This document shows, piece by piece, positions 48,653 to 56,997 of a stretch of DNA of 64,000 bases (positions within the stretch are counted from its first letter, which is position 1; the number at the start of each line of letters is the position of its first letter). Source of the DNA: Streptomyces cinereus (GTDB lineage: Bacteria > Pseudomonadota > Gammaproteobacteria > Pseudomonadales > Moraxellaceae); contig BMPS01000003.1 of the NCBI GenBank assembly GCA_014647715.1, positions 1-64,000 on the forward strand, in the 5' to 3' direction. Under the pieces are notes generated by a model that saw only the letters and a program-made list of their open reading frames with translations, was not told the origin of the DNA and made no database searches. The position numbers and the translations under genes are program-made.

Positions 48653-48728
48653 GGGTCGTTAGCTCAGTTGGTAGAGCGTCTGCCTTACACGCAGAATGTC
48701 GGCGGTTCGAATCCGTCACGACCCACCA
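48653..48728 (+). tRNA. tRNA-Val (anticodon TAC)
   Basis: Acceptor GGGTCGT with ACGACCC, D-arm AGCTCAGTTGGTAGAGC, anticodon arm TCTGCCTTACACGCAGA, T-loop GGTTCGAATCC, encoded CCA. 76 nt. Confidence 0.97.
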
Positions 48729-48764
48729 ATTTGACAAGTTTGGGTCATCGTCATCAGCTACCGT

Positions 48765-48841
48765 GCAGTGGTAGTTCAGTTGGTTAGAATACCGGCCTGT
48801 CACGCCGGGGGTCGCGGGTTCGAGTCCCGTCCGCTGCGCCA
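48765..48841 (+). tRNA. tRNA-Asp (anticodon GTC)
   Basis: Acceptor GCAGTGG with CCGCTGC through one G-T wobble, anticodon arm CCGGCCTGTCACGCCGG, T-arm CGGGTTCGAGTCCCG, encoded CCA. 77 nt. Confidence 0.96.
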
Positions 48842-48884
48842 CGTATTTTAGTGGAACTAAAAACGAAATTTTTAAAGTTTTATG

Positions 48885-48916
48885 CCTCAAATCTCCCCTG
48901 ATTTGAGGTTTTTTTT
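48885..48916 (+). terminator. terminator of the tRNA-Val/tRNA-Asp operon
   Basis: CCTCAAATC pairs with GATTTGAGG, followed by eight T. Confidence 0.88.
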
Positions 48917-48918
48917 GG

Positions 48919-49640
48919 CTTAAATTTTATACTAAGTTACTGATTTTAAAAAAAATATTTTTTTATACATTTTTCTCTCAATGTGATTAAGAAAATTGAT
49001 TTTGATTGTTAAGTTGAAAAGACATCTATTTTTAATATTTAAGCAAAACTAACGTGAGCGAACGCTTGTGACCAAAACGTGACTATTTTGTGACCAAAAA
49101 TTTTGGCTTATGGTCTGTAGGGTCATCCGCCACTTATTAAAACCAATTGTTAAAATACAAAAAGTACAGTAAAAATTCAAAGGCGGATTTCATTACAAGC
49201 TGTCAGGCAACCAAAATTCCTGCAATCGAACAACCAAGTCTCGCATTTTATCGCATGAGCTATACTGCAATATCCCCATCGCCCACTACCAAATTGTCAA
49301 TGCGTTTTACCTGTAAGCCCGTCATTGAAAGCATCCTGATTATCCAATGGGGTAGCAACCCAGACGAGGCGACAGTTAGTCAAATTAAAGCAGATAAACC
49401 GATGATGCATGTTGAATCAACCCCTGCATAATGATATTGAGTTATTAAATAAAATTAATTAATCCTATTTTGTATATTCTACTAAAATGTTACAGTATGT
49501 TAAGATATATATCCTTCATAATCAAAAACTTAGTTTTGTTTTTGTGGTATATACGCCCTGTGAAATCTTGCTGTAATTTGAAATATTGTAAATAATTTGT
49601 TAAGGTTGCTTTCCAGTTAATCTAATAAAAAGATATCTTT
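48919..49640. other. 720-base region without a supported gene
   Basis: AT-rich at both ends. The middle (about 49147-49434) is less AT-rich and holds a 94-codon TTG-started frame on the plus strand (containing MSYTAISPSPTTKLSMRF) that I cannot assign; it has no ribosome site and unusual composition. It could be a decayed gene or chance. The promoter of the BCCT gene should lie near the right end. Confidence 0.35.
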
Positions 49641-51269
49641 ATGAGTTTTGTGAAAGTTGAAAAATTCGGCCCTTTCCCTCGGGTTAATCGTCCTGTTTTT
49701 ATTGCCTCCGCATTACTGATTGTCGGATTTATTATTTTTGGTTCGTTATTTGGTGAGTTGGCAGGTGAGGTTTTTAACCAACTGCAATCTTTTATTACCC
49801 ACCGTTTTCGTTGGCTTTTTATCATTTTGATGAATGTCGCGGTGGTGTTTAGCCTATATATTGCCTTGAGTCGTTATGGTGATATTCGGCTTGGGCATCA
49901 AACAGAGCATCCTGAGTATAGCTTACTGTCATGGTTTGGGATGCTGTTTAGTGCGGGGATTGGGATTGGTCTGTTGTATTGGGGGACGGCAGAGCCGTTG
50001 TATCATTTTATGTCGCCTCCGATGGGGCAAGCCGAAACCGTAGAAGCGGCTAAACAAGCGATGAGTATTTCGTTTTTGCATTGGGGAATTCATGCGTGGG
50101 CGTTGTATTGTGTCGTAGCATTGTCATTGGCGTATTTTCATTATCGCCGTGGCTTGCCGTTGTCGATTCGCTCAGTACTGTACCCGTTGATTGGTCAAAA
50201 AATCTATGGCAAATGGGGGCATGTGGTCGATACCCTTGCGGTGTTTGGCACGATGTTTGGGGTGGTGACTTCCTTGGGGCTAGGGGCGATGCAAATCAAC
50301 GCAGGCTTTAGCAATGTGTTTGGTATTCCCAACAATGTCCCAGTACAGCTTTGTTTGATTGCGATTATTACCGCGATGGCGACGTTATCAGTGATGATGG
50401 GGCTGGATAAAGGGATTAAACGCTTAAGCGATATCAATATTGTGCTGACTGTGTTGCTGCTTGGCTTTATGTTATTGTTTGGTCCGACTCAGTTTATCAT
50501 CGATAGTTTTATTGAAAATATCGGCAATTATGTCAGTCAACTTATTCCACTAGGATTTTGGAGTGAGGCGTATAGCAATACGGATTGGCAGGCAAATTGG
50601 ACGATTTTTTATTGGGCATGGTGGGTCAGTTGGTCGCCATTTGTGGGAATTTTTGTGGCGCGTATTTCTCGGGGTCGTACTATCAGAGAGTTTATTTTTG
50701 GGGTGTTATTTATCCCGATGCTGTTGTTGTTCTTTTGGTTTACCACCTTTGGCGGCAGCGCGGTACACATGGAATTGATGGGCAATTATGGGTTGATAGA
50801 AGCAGTCAAAGCCGATTATGGTAGTGCGATTTTTAAACTGATTGAATATTATCCTTTAACCAAGCCTTTGACGCTGGTGATTGTGGTGATGATTATGTTG
50901 TGGTTCGTTACTTCGTCAGATTCGGCAAGCCTTGTGATTGATATGCTCACCGCAGGCGGCGATACCAATCCGCCAAAAATCCAGCGGTTATTTTGGGCAT
51001 TGAGCCAAGGGGTGATTGCTGCGGTATTATTGGTGGCAGGGGGGTTATCTGCGTTGCAAGCGGTCGCGATTATTGCAGGCTTTCCGTTTGCCATCGTGGT
51101 GTTTGTAATGATGTATTGCTTATGGCGAGGGCTAACACGCGATAGATTGACCTTGTACCGTAATCAACAATGGTATATCACGGCAGAGTCTGCTGAGCAT
51201 AATTCAGCCAATGAGTTTATTGATGAACATTTATTGCTGGGTCCGCCCGTGGTGGCTAAAGATGACTAA
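49641..51269 (+). CDS. BCCT-family betaine/choline/carnitine transporter
   Basis: 542 residues with 12 membrane helices. The family motif is seen as GMLFSAGIGIGLLYWGTAEP, followed by HWGIHAWALYCVVALSLAYF, and the substrate box as WTIFYWAWWVSWSPFVGIFV, then ARISRGRTIREF and FVTSSDSASLVIDMLTAGG. It takes up a quaternary-ammonium compound with Na+ or H+, likely for osmoprotection. The C-terminal extension is short, so it is BetP/OpuD-like rather than BetT-like in size. No bet genes are adjacent. Confidence 0.93.
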   Translation: MSFVKVEKFGPFPRVNRPVFIASALLIVGFIIFGSLFGELAGEVFNQLQSFITHRFRWLFIILMNVAVVFSLYIALSRYGDIRLGHQTEHPEYSLLSWFGMLFSAGIGIGLLYWGTAEPLYHFMSPPMGQAETVEAAKQAMSISFLHWGIHAWALYCVVALSLAYFHYRRGLPLSIRSVLYPLIGQKIYGKWGHVVDTLAVFGTMFGVVTSLGLGAMQINAGFSNVFGIPNNVPVQLCLIAIITAMATLSVMMGLDKGIKRLSDINIVLTVLLLGFMLLFGPTQFIIDSFIENIGNYVSQLIPLGFWSEAYSNTDWQANWTIFYWAWWVSWSPFVGIFVARISRGRTIREFIFGVLFIPMLLLFFWFTTFGGSAVHMELMGNYGLIEAVKADYGSAIFKLIEYYPLTKPLTLVIVVMIMLWFVTSSDSASLVIDMLTAGGDTNPPKIQRLFWALSQGVIAAVLLVAGGLSALQAVAIIAGFPFAIVVFVMMYCLWRGLTRDRLTLYRNQQWYITAESAEHNSANEFIDEHLLLGPPVVAKDD

Positions 51270-51295
51270 TATTGTTTTTCTTGATTAACATAAAT

Positions 51296-51331
51296 AGACG
51301 GGTGCAAGCATCGCAAAGCTTATGCCCGTCT
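51296..51331. repeat. hairpin after the BCCT gene
   Basis: AGACGGG pairs with CCCGTCT, with inner GCAAGC and GCTT. No T-run follows, so it may be a weak terminator or processing site. Confidence 0.5.
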
Positions 51332-51476
51332 AGGCAGTTAACCAATGGACGTCAATTGACAGAGTAACAGCCTAGACATGCGTTACAAAGAAAAACGCTA
51401 TAACAAATGCCTAATCTATGGCAATATTTGATATGCCCATAAAATTGTATACCCATCAAATAATGAGGAAACCCCA

Positions 51477-52010
51477 ATGAGCAAGCCTGAAAAACCTTTT
51501 ATTGCGCTTAATATCGCAATCTTAACTGTATCAGACACCCGCAGTTTAGAAGAAGATACCTCTGGTAAATACCTAGCCGATAGCCTTGTCGAATCAGGGC
51601 ATACCCTGGCGGAGAGAGCCATACGCACCGATGATATTTATCAAATCCGTGCGATCGTGAGTCAATGGATTGCCGACCCTGCGATTCACGCTATCATTAC
51701 CACTGGTGGGACAGGTTTTTATATCCGTGACCAAATCCCTGAAGCCCTAAGCCCGCTGTTTGATAAAGAAGTACAAGGTTTTGGTGAGATGTTCCGCGCG
51801 CTATCTCGTGATGAAATCGGCATGTCGACCTTGCAATCTCGTGCCCTAGCAGGCATGGCGAATAATACGGTGATTTTTTGTTTACCTGGCTCTTCGGGTG
51901 CCTGTCGCACAGGCTGGGAAGGCATTATCAAAGAACAGCTCGACAACCGTACCCGTCCATGTAACTTTGTGCCGCATCTGATGCGTGAAAATCCAAAACA
52001 TGACCATTAA
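51477..52010 (+). CDS. moaB: molybdenum cofactor biosynthesis protein B
   Basis: MoaB/MogA-fold protein that adenylylates molybdopterin. The 177-residue product has IAILTVSDTRSLEEDTSGKY, the binding site AIITTGGTGFYIRDQIPEAL and IFCLPGSSGACRTGWEGIIK, and RTRPCNFVPHL at the end. AGGAAACCCC precedes the ATG. mobA starts within its last codons. It supplies cofactor for the nitrate reductase encoded at the right end. Confidence 0.94.
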   Translation: MSKPEKPFIALNIAILTVSDTRSLEEDTSGKYLADSLVESGHTLAERAIRTDDIYQIRAIVSQWIADPAIHAIITTGGTGFYIRDQIPEALSPLFDKEVQGFGEMFRALSRDEIGMSTLQSRALAGMANNTVIFCLPGSSGACRTGWEGIIKEQLDNRTRPCNFVPHLMRENPKHDH

Positions 52011-52611
52011 ATTGGCAGGGGTGGTGATTTTGGCGGGGGGTGAATCATCTCGGATGGGTTCGCCCAAGGCGTTATTAAGCTTGCCAAATGGCGAAACTTT
52101 GCTTGATTTTCATATTCGTCATGCCAAACGCTTAAATGTCCCTGTCATGGTGGCGGATAATGGTAAGCGCTTATGTCATGATGCAACCGTCAAAATCATT
52201 GATGATTATGTGCCAAATCAACAAGATGGCAAAGGAGCAGGGGCGTTATCAGCCATGGCAAGTGCCATGAATCAAGTCATGTCTCCTTGCCATTATTTAC
52301 TGGTGATAAGCTGTGATAGTTTGGTTCATGCCCATCAAGTTTTTGATAAGTTGCATTATGCGGTAACCGATAATGAAGCGGTGATTTATTTAAAAGCTGA
52401 AAAGGATTATCCATTGTTGGGTTTGTATCGTACGGATTTATTAATAAAATTATACGATTATTTGGATAAGGGGCAGCGTGCAGTGATGAAGTTTTTGGCG
52501 GATAAAAAAATACAAACCGCTGCATTGCCAAATGAATGGATAGCTTTAGCAAATTTTAATACCAAAAACGAATTTGATCTGGCGTTGAACTCACTCAATG
52601 AAATAGGATAA
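52000..52611 (+). CDS. mobA: molybdenum cofactor guanylyltransferase MobA
   Basis: MobA joins GMP to molybdopterin, giving the bis-MGD cofactor that assimilatory nitrate reductase needs. The GTP-binding start LAGVVILAGGESSRMGSPKA is diagnostic; ISCDSL corresponds to the metal-binding D. The ATG at 52000 overlaps the end of moaB by 11 bases, so translation is coupled; a GTG at 51985 is an alternative. 203 residues, the usual size. The C-terminal AALPNEWIALANFNTKNE is also typical. Confidence 0.9.
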   Translation: MTIKLAGVVILAGGESSRMGSPKALLSLPNGETLLDFHIRHAKRLNVPVMVADNGKRLCHDATVKIIDDYVPNQQDGKGAGALSAMASAMNQVMSPCHYLLVISCDSLVHAHQVFDKLHYAVTDNEAVIYLKAEKDYPLLGLYRTDLLIKLYDYLDKGQRAVMKFLADKKIQTAALPNEWIALANFNTKNEFDLALNSLNEIG

Positions 52612-52702
52612 ATAGGTCAAATTTTGGGAAATTATTCACATTAACAGCATATAAAATAATTTCATCAATTAATGGGAGGATTAAGGGTATGAGTTAAAAT
52701 TT

Positions 52703-52718
52703 AGGCATGGTAATTGCA
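52703..52718 (+). promoter_or_regulatory. sigma-54 promoter match before cobA
   Basis: AGGCAT, five bases, TTGCA: the GG of the -24 and GC of the -12 elements have the required spacing. Transcription would start near 52729, about 30 bases before the cobA ATG. Confidence 0.6.
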
Positions 52719-52757
52719 TTTTTAAATTACCTTGTTTGATTATGTTGGAAAACTGCT

Positions 52758-53618
52758 ATGCCTTCAATCAGTAGCCCTGTGAGTGTTGAATTTTTTGCCA
52801 ATGACAGCGTGAAAGAAAATCGTTTTGACCTTCTTACAGCCCCCAAACATGCAAAATCTGTACAAAATCAGGGCAAAGTGTATCTTGTTGGTGCAGGAAC
52901 CGGTGACCCTGAACTCTTGACCATCAAAGCTTATAAAACCATCTTGCAAGCGGATGTGATTTGTTATGACAATTTGGTGAGTGATGAGATTTTGGCAATT
53001 AATACAACGGCAGAAAAAATCTATGTGGGTAAAAAATGCCACCAACACAGCATGTCCCAGCAAGACATCAATGGCTTATTAGTCACCCTAGCCCAACAAG
53101 GCAAAACTATTGTACGCTTAAAGTCGGGTGACCCGTTTATCTTTGGGCGTGGCGGTGAAGAAATGCAAACCGTGATTGGTGCAGGGGTGGCGTGTGAGTC
53201 GATTGCAGGCATTACCACCGCGCTAGCAGTTGCCAATAGCGTCAATATTCCGCTCACCCATCGTGACTATGCGCAATCCGTCAAATTTGTGACAGGATTC
53301 TTGAAGGCAGACACGCCAAATGAACAATATGCAGAGCTGCTTGCCGATAATCAAACGGTGGTGTTTTATATGGGATTAAATACCTTGCCAAATTTAACCC
53401 AAGGTCTGTTGCAAGCGGGTAAATCAGCCGATACACCATTTGCGATTATTGCCAATGTCAGTCGTCCTAACGAGCAAGTTTTGGTGGCTACGCTAAGCAC
53501 CATTCAAGCATTGCAAAATGACGCTAAACTGCCATCCCCTGCGGTGATGATTATGGGCGATGTGGTATCGCTGTATCATCAATTAAATACGCCTACTTTA
53601 ACGTATGCCGCATTGTAG
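52758..53618 (+). CDS. cobA: uroporphyrinogen-III C-methyltransferase (SUMT)
   Basis: It methylates uroporphyrinogen III twice to precorrin-2, the branch to siroheme, which NirB needs. After a 35-residue lead, the family core starts: VYLVGAGTGDPELLTIKAYK, then VRLKSGDPFIFGRGGEEMQT, ESIAGITTALAVAN and PLTHRDYAQSVKFVTGF. It has no CysG-A dehydrogenase/chelatase domain, so another protein must finish siroheme. The 286-residue protein lies behind a sigma-54-type promoter and faces nirBD. Confidence 0.93.
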   Translation: MPSISSPVSVEFFANDSVKENRFDLLTAPKHAKSVQNQGKVYLVGAGTGDPELLTIKAYKTILQADVICYDNLVSDEILAINTTAEKIYVGKKCHQHSMSQQDINGLLVTLAQQGKTIVRLKSGDPFIFGRGGEEMQTVIGAGVACESIAGITTALAVANSVNIPLTHRDYAQSVKFVTGFLKADTPNEQYAELLADNQTVVFYMGLNTLPNLTQGLLQAGKSADTPFAIIANVSRPNEQVLVATLSTIQALQNDAKLPSPAVMIMGDVVSLYHQLNTPTLTYAAL

Positions 53619-53752
53619 CATTGTTGGGATGATAAGACTGTACAGATTGTAGCCATAATTAATCGGTTAATCAGTAATTAGTCAGAGTGAAAACTATGAT
53701 GACAGAGGGGCGCTGAATGCTTGCCCTCTATTGTTGTCACCACCTAAAACAT

Positions 53753-53783
53753 AAAAAAGGCATGCGGTTTTCATGCCTTTTTT
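53753..53783. terminator. terminator between cobA and nirD
   Basis: AAAAAAGGCATG pairs with CATGCCTTTTTT; serves both convergent transcripts. Confidence 0.88.
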
Positions 53784-53846
53784 ATGTTTGTGAGAATGTT
53801 GTGCGGGGTTTGGGCAAATTCAATATGTCCTTACAGTTAATAAAGA

Positions 53847-54167
53847 CTAAATCATTACCACGCCATTGGTCACGCTCACAGGATACGATTTTAACGCCAC
53901 TTGCTCATCATCAATGCATTTACCTGTCGCCAACTCAAAGCGTTGTTTGTACATGGGTGATGCGACATATCGTACCTTTTTCCCGTCAATTTCACAGCTA
54001 CCGAGTAGTCCACGAGAGATAACATTGGCTTGGCTAAAAGGGTCAAAGTTGTGCATGGCAAAAACGTCATCATTTTGGGTACGAAAGATAGCCACTTGCT
54101 CACCGTTTACCAACGCACACACGCCTGTTTCGGGGATGATATCGTCAATTTTACAGATTTCGTTCAT
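53847..54167 (-). CDS. nirD: assimilatory nitrite reductase (NADH) small subunit
   Basis: NirD is a Rieske-fold partner of NirB. The 106-residue product has VCALVNGEQVAIFRTQNDDV, FAMHNFDPFSQANVISRGLL and VASPMYKQRFELATGKCIDD, as in NirD of E. coli, which lacks the full Fe-S ligand set. It is 67 bases downstream of nirB on the same strand, with a hairpin in the gap. Confidence 0.93.
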   Translation of the reverse strand: MNEICKIDDIIPETGVCALVNGEQVAIFRTQNDDVFAMHNFDPFSQANVISRGLLGSCEIDGKKVRYVASPMYKQRFELATGKCIDDEQVALKSYPVSVTNGVVMI

Positions 54168-54191
54168 CGTAATTTTCCATTGTTTTAATTG

Positions 54192-54220
54192 AAAATGGCA
54201 GGCTAAATTAGCGCCATTTT
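54192..54220. repeat. hairpin in the nirB-nirD gap
   Basis: AAAATGGC pairs with GCCATTTT, and the loop contains GCTAA/TTAGC. Could limit readthrough or set mRNA stability between the two subunits. Confidence 0.5.
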
Positions 54221-54234
54221 GCTATGGTTAACCA

Positions 54235-56799
54235 TTAAGCAAGCTCGATGTCCGCTTGGGATGGAATGGCGTTGTAAGCTAATCCTTGCTTTTCCTCAGC
54301 CGTTGCAGGGCGGATTTGGTGACGCTCTTCAACAAACACCACGTTGTCATCGACTTTGTCGCTGTTGATAAAGTGCTTAAAGCGTTTAAGGCGCTCTGGG
54401 TCAGAAAGGGTGGTTTTCCATTCGCACTGGTAAGCGTCAATGTCCGCTTGCATTTGTGCTTCGAGTTCTTCGGCAATACCTAAGCTATCATTGATAACCA
54501 CGTCTTGAATATACTCAAGACCACCTTCCATTTTTTCACGCCAGACTGACGTGCGTTGTAAGCGGTCGCCTGTTTTTATGTAGAACATTAAGAAACGGTC
54601 TATATATTTAACCAGCGTGGCTGTGTCCAAGTCACTGGCAAATAGTTCAGCATGTCTAGGACGCATGCCGCCATTGCCACAGACGTATAGGTTCCAGCCA
54701 TTTTCAGTGGCAATAATACCAACATCTTTGCCTTGGGCTTCGGCGCACTCTCTGGTACAGCCTGATACACCGAATTTGATTTTATGCGGGGCACGTAAGC
54801 CTTTATAACGGTTTTCCAGTTCGATCGCCAAGCCAACGCTATCATCTACACCATAGCGACACCAAGTGCTGCCGACACAAGACTTAACAGTCCGTAGTGA
54901 TTTGCCATACGCATGACCTGTTTCAAACCCTGCATTAATCAAGCGTTCCCAAATATCGGGCAATTGGTCACTACGTGCACCAAATAAATCCACACGTTGC
55001 CCACCAGTGATTTTGGTGTAAAGTCCAAAATCGCGTGCTACCTCACCTAAGACAATGAGTTTTTCGGCGGTAATTTCACCGCCCGCAATACGCGGCACGA
55101 CTGAGTAAGTACCATCTTTTTGGATATTCCCCAAGAAAGCGTCATTGGTGTCTTGTAGCGCAACCAGTGGTTTATCTAAGATATAGTCATTCCAACATGA
55201 TGCCATAATCGAGCCAATGGTAGGCTTACAGATTTCACACCCGTCACCATGACCGTATTTTTCAATCATCTCTTCAAAGGTGTGGATATTGCTGACACGC
55301 ACCAAGTGATACAACTCTTGGCGAGAGTAAGCAAAATGCTCGCAGATATGATTTTTAACTTCGATACCGCGCTTTTTAAGTTCTGACACTAAGGTATCTT
55401 TGACGATTTGGGCACAACCGCCACAGCCTGTACTGGCCTTGGTGCAGCTCTTGATGTCTTCATAAGTCATGGCCCCATTGTCCACGGCTGCGCAGATTTG
55501 ACCTTTGCTGACGTTATAACATGAGCATAGGGTAGCGGTATCGGGCAGATTTTCAACGCCCATAACGGGTTTTTCGACATTTGGTAAAATCAAACTTTCT
55601 GGGTGTAATGGTAAATCAATACCATTTAAAAATAACTGGAGCAAGTTGCTGTAATCTTCCGTATCACCCACAAGTACCGCACCGAGCAGGCGTTTGCTGT
55701 CTGGGGTAGTGACCAATTTTTTGTACACGCCTGTTTTTGGGTTTTGGTAGACAAAGCTTAAACTGTCTTTGATTTTACCATGAGCATCACCGATACTGCC
55801 GACATCGACGCCCATCAGTTTGAGTTTGGTACTCATATCGGCACCGTCAAATAGGCTGTCATGCTCACCTGCTATTTGTGAGGCACATACGCTTGCCATG
55901 GTGTAGCCTGGAGCAACCAGCCCATAAATTTTGTTGTCCCATAACGCACATTCACCAATGGCATAAATATCTGGCTCGCTCGTTTGACACATATCGTCAA
56001 TGGCAATTCCACCACGTTCACCAAGTTTGATTCCAGAATCTCGTGCCATAGTATCTTCAGGGCGAATCCCTGCACTAAATAAAATCAAGTCGGTATCGAG
56101 CAAAGTGCCGTCAGCAAACTGCATGGTTAAAAAACTGGCGTCATCGTCATGGTTGTCGATGATTTGTTGGGTGTTTTTGCCTGTTAGTACCGTCACGCCC
56201 AAGTCTTCGATTTTTTTCTTCAGTAGTTCACCCCCTGCCGCATCCAGCTGTACACCCATGAGCTGGGGGGCAAACTCGACTACATAGGTGGTTAAACCCA
56301 GTGTCACTAAGGCTTTGGCGGCTTCAAGTCCGAGCAGACCCCCACCCACAACCACGCCACGCTGTACTCGAGAATTGGCGGCGGTGGCGATGATGGCGTC
56401 TAAGTCATCAATGGTGCGATACACATGGCAGTGGGCATGGTCATTGCCATGCACGGGGGGTACGAACGGATACGAGCCTGTTGCTAACACCAATTTTTCA
56501 AATTCTAAGGTGTTGCCCTTGCTGGTGATAAGGGTTTTGGTTTGCGCATCAAAACTTGCGACGCCTTCACCCAAATGCAAAGTAATGCCTGCTTGCTTAT
56601 AGTGCGCCAAATCCACCAAGTTTAATTGACTGGCATCTCTATGTTCAAAGTAACTGGATAAATAGACACGGTCATAGGCAGGGCGTTTTTCTGCACTAAA
56701 TACATGAATCTGATAAATTTGGTGCAAGTTTTTTTCAATCGCTTTTTCGATAAAGTGATGACCGACCATACCGTTACCGATGACAATGAGATTTTTCAT
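54235..56799 (-). CDS. nirB: assimilatory nitrite reductase (NADH) large subunit
   Basis: Cytosolic six-electron reduction of nitrite to ammonium with NADH. In order: FAD/NAD domain (VIGNGMVGHHFIEKAIE, then VVGGGLLGLEAAKALVTLG), BFD-type [2Fe-2S] domain near 428-470 (LCSCYNVSKGQICAAV, TGCGGCAQIV), ferredoxin-like half-domains, and the siroheme/[4Fe-4S] site CVGSTWCRYG near 640 with GVSGCTRECAEAQGKDVGI near 680. 854 residues, as in E. coli. A sigma-54-type promoter and a leader hairpin lie upstream; nirD follows. Confidence 0.97.
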   Translation of the reverse strand: MKNLIVIGNGMVGHHFIEKAIEKNLHQIYQIHVFSAEKRPAYDRVYLSSYFEHRDASQLNLVDLAHYKQAGITLHLGEGVASFDAQTKTLITSKGNTLEFEKLVLATGSYPFVPPVHGNDHAHCHVYRTIDDLDAIIATAANSRVQRGVVVGGGLLGLEAAKALVTLGLTTYVVEFAPQLMGVQLDAAGGELLKKKIEDLGVTVLTGKNTQQIIDNHDDDASFLTMQFADGTLLDTDLILFSAGIRPEDTMARDSGIKLGERGGIAIDDMCQTSEPDIYAIGECALWDNKIYGLVAPGYTMASVCASQIAGEHDSLFDGADMSTKLKLMGVDVGSIGDAHGKIKDSLSFVYQNPKTGVYKKLVTTPDSKRLLGAVLVGDTEDYSNLLQLFLNGIDLPLHPESLILPNVEKPVMGVENLPDTATLCSCYNVSKGQICAAVDNGAMTYEDIKSCTKASTGCGGCAQIVKDTLVSELKKRGIEVKNHICEHFAYSRQELYHLVRVSNIHTFEEMIEKYGHGDGCEICKPTIGSIMASCWNDYILDKPLVALQDTNDAFLGNIQKDGTYSVVPRIAGGEITAEKLIVLGEVARDFGLYTKITGGQRVDLFGARSDQLPDIWERLINAGFETGHAYGKSLRTVKSCVGSTWCRYGVDDSVGLAIELENRYKGLRAPHKIKFGVSGCTRECAEAQGKDVGIIATENGWNLYVCGNGGMRPRHAELFASDLDTATLVKYIDRFLMFYIKTGDRLQRTSVWREKMEGGLEYIQDVVINDSLGIAEELEAQMQADIDAYQCEWKTTLSDPERLKRFKHFINSDKVDDNVVFVEERHQIRPATAEEKQGLAYNAIPSQADIELA

Positions 56800-56838
56800 G
56801 TATTTATCCCTTCTAACGAAACATTGGCTTTTTGACTA

Positions 56839-56870
56839 GGATAATGACTGGCTTTTGGCGTGTATTATCC
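56839..56870 (-). promoter_or_regulatory. hairpin in the nirB 5' leader
   Basis: On the minus strand GGATAAT pairs with ATTATCC, about 40 bases before the nirB start and downstream of the sigma-54 site. A target for an ANTAR-type antiterminator (NasT/NasR) is possible but not shown. Confidence 0.4.
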
Positions 56871-56894
56871 CAAGTTTTTCTATACTGTTATATA

Positions 56895-56910
56895 AGCAAA
56901 CTTTATGCCA
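56895..56910 (-). promoter_or_regulatory. sigma-54 promoter match before nirB
   Basis: On the minus strand TGGCAT, five bases, TTGCT, an almost full -24/-12 match, about 95 bases before the nirB ATG. Confidence 0.7.
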
Positions 56911-56970
56911 ATATTTAAATTAACTATAAATTTCAATGGGTTAAAAAATATAGGTTAATTGTCTGTTAAG

Positions 56971-56997
56971 AAAAATAAATCACATTGTTAGTGATTT
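56971..56997 (-). terminator. terminator overlapping the stop of the kinase/phosphatase gene
   Basis: On the minus strand AAATCAC pairs with GTGATTT, then ATTTTT. The stop codon (56988-56990) lies in the loop. Confidence 0.65.

Noticed and set aside
48630-48890. 86-codon minus-strand frame across tRNA-Val and tRNA-Asp
   Set aside because: Antisense of tRNA genes, a well-known false ORF.
49147-49431. 94-codon frame in the gap before the BCCT gene
   Set aside because: TTG start, no ribosome site and no family recognised; kept only as part of the gap description. A tblastn search could revive it as a decayed gene.
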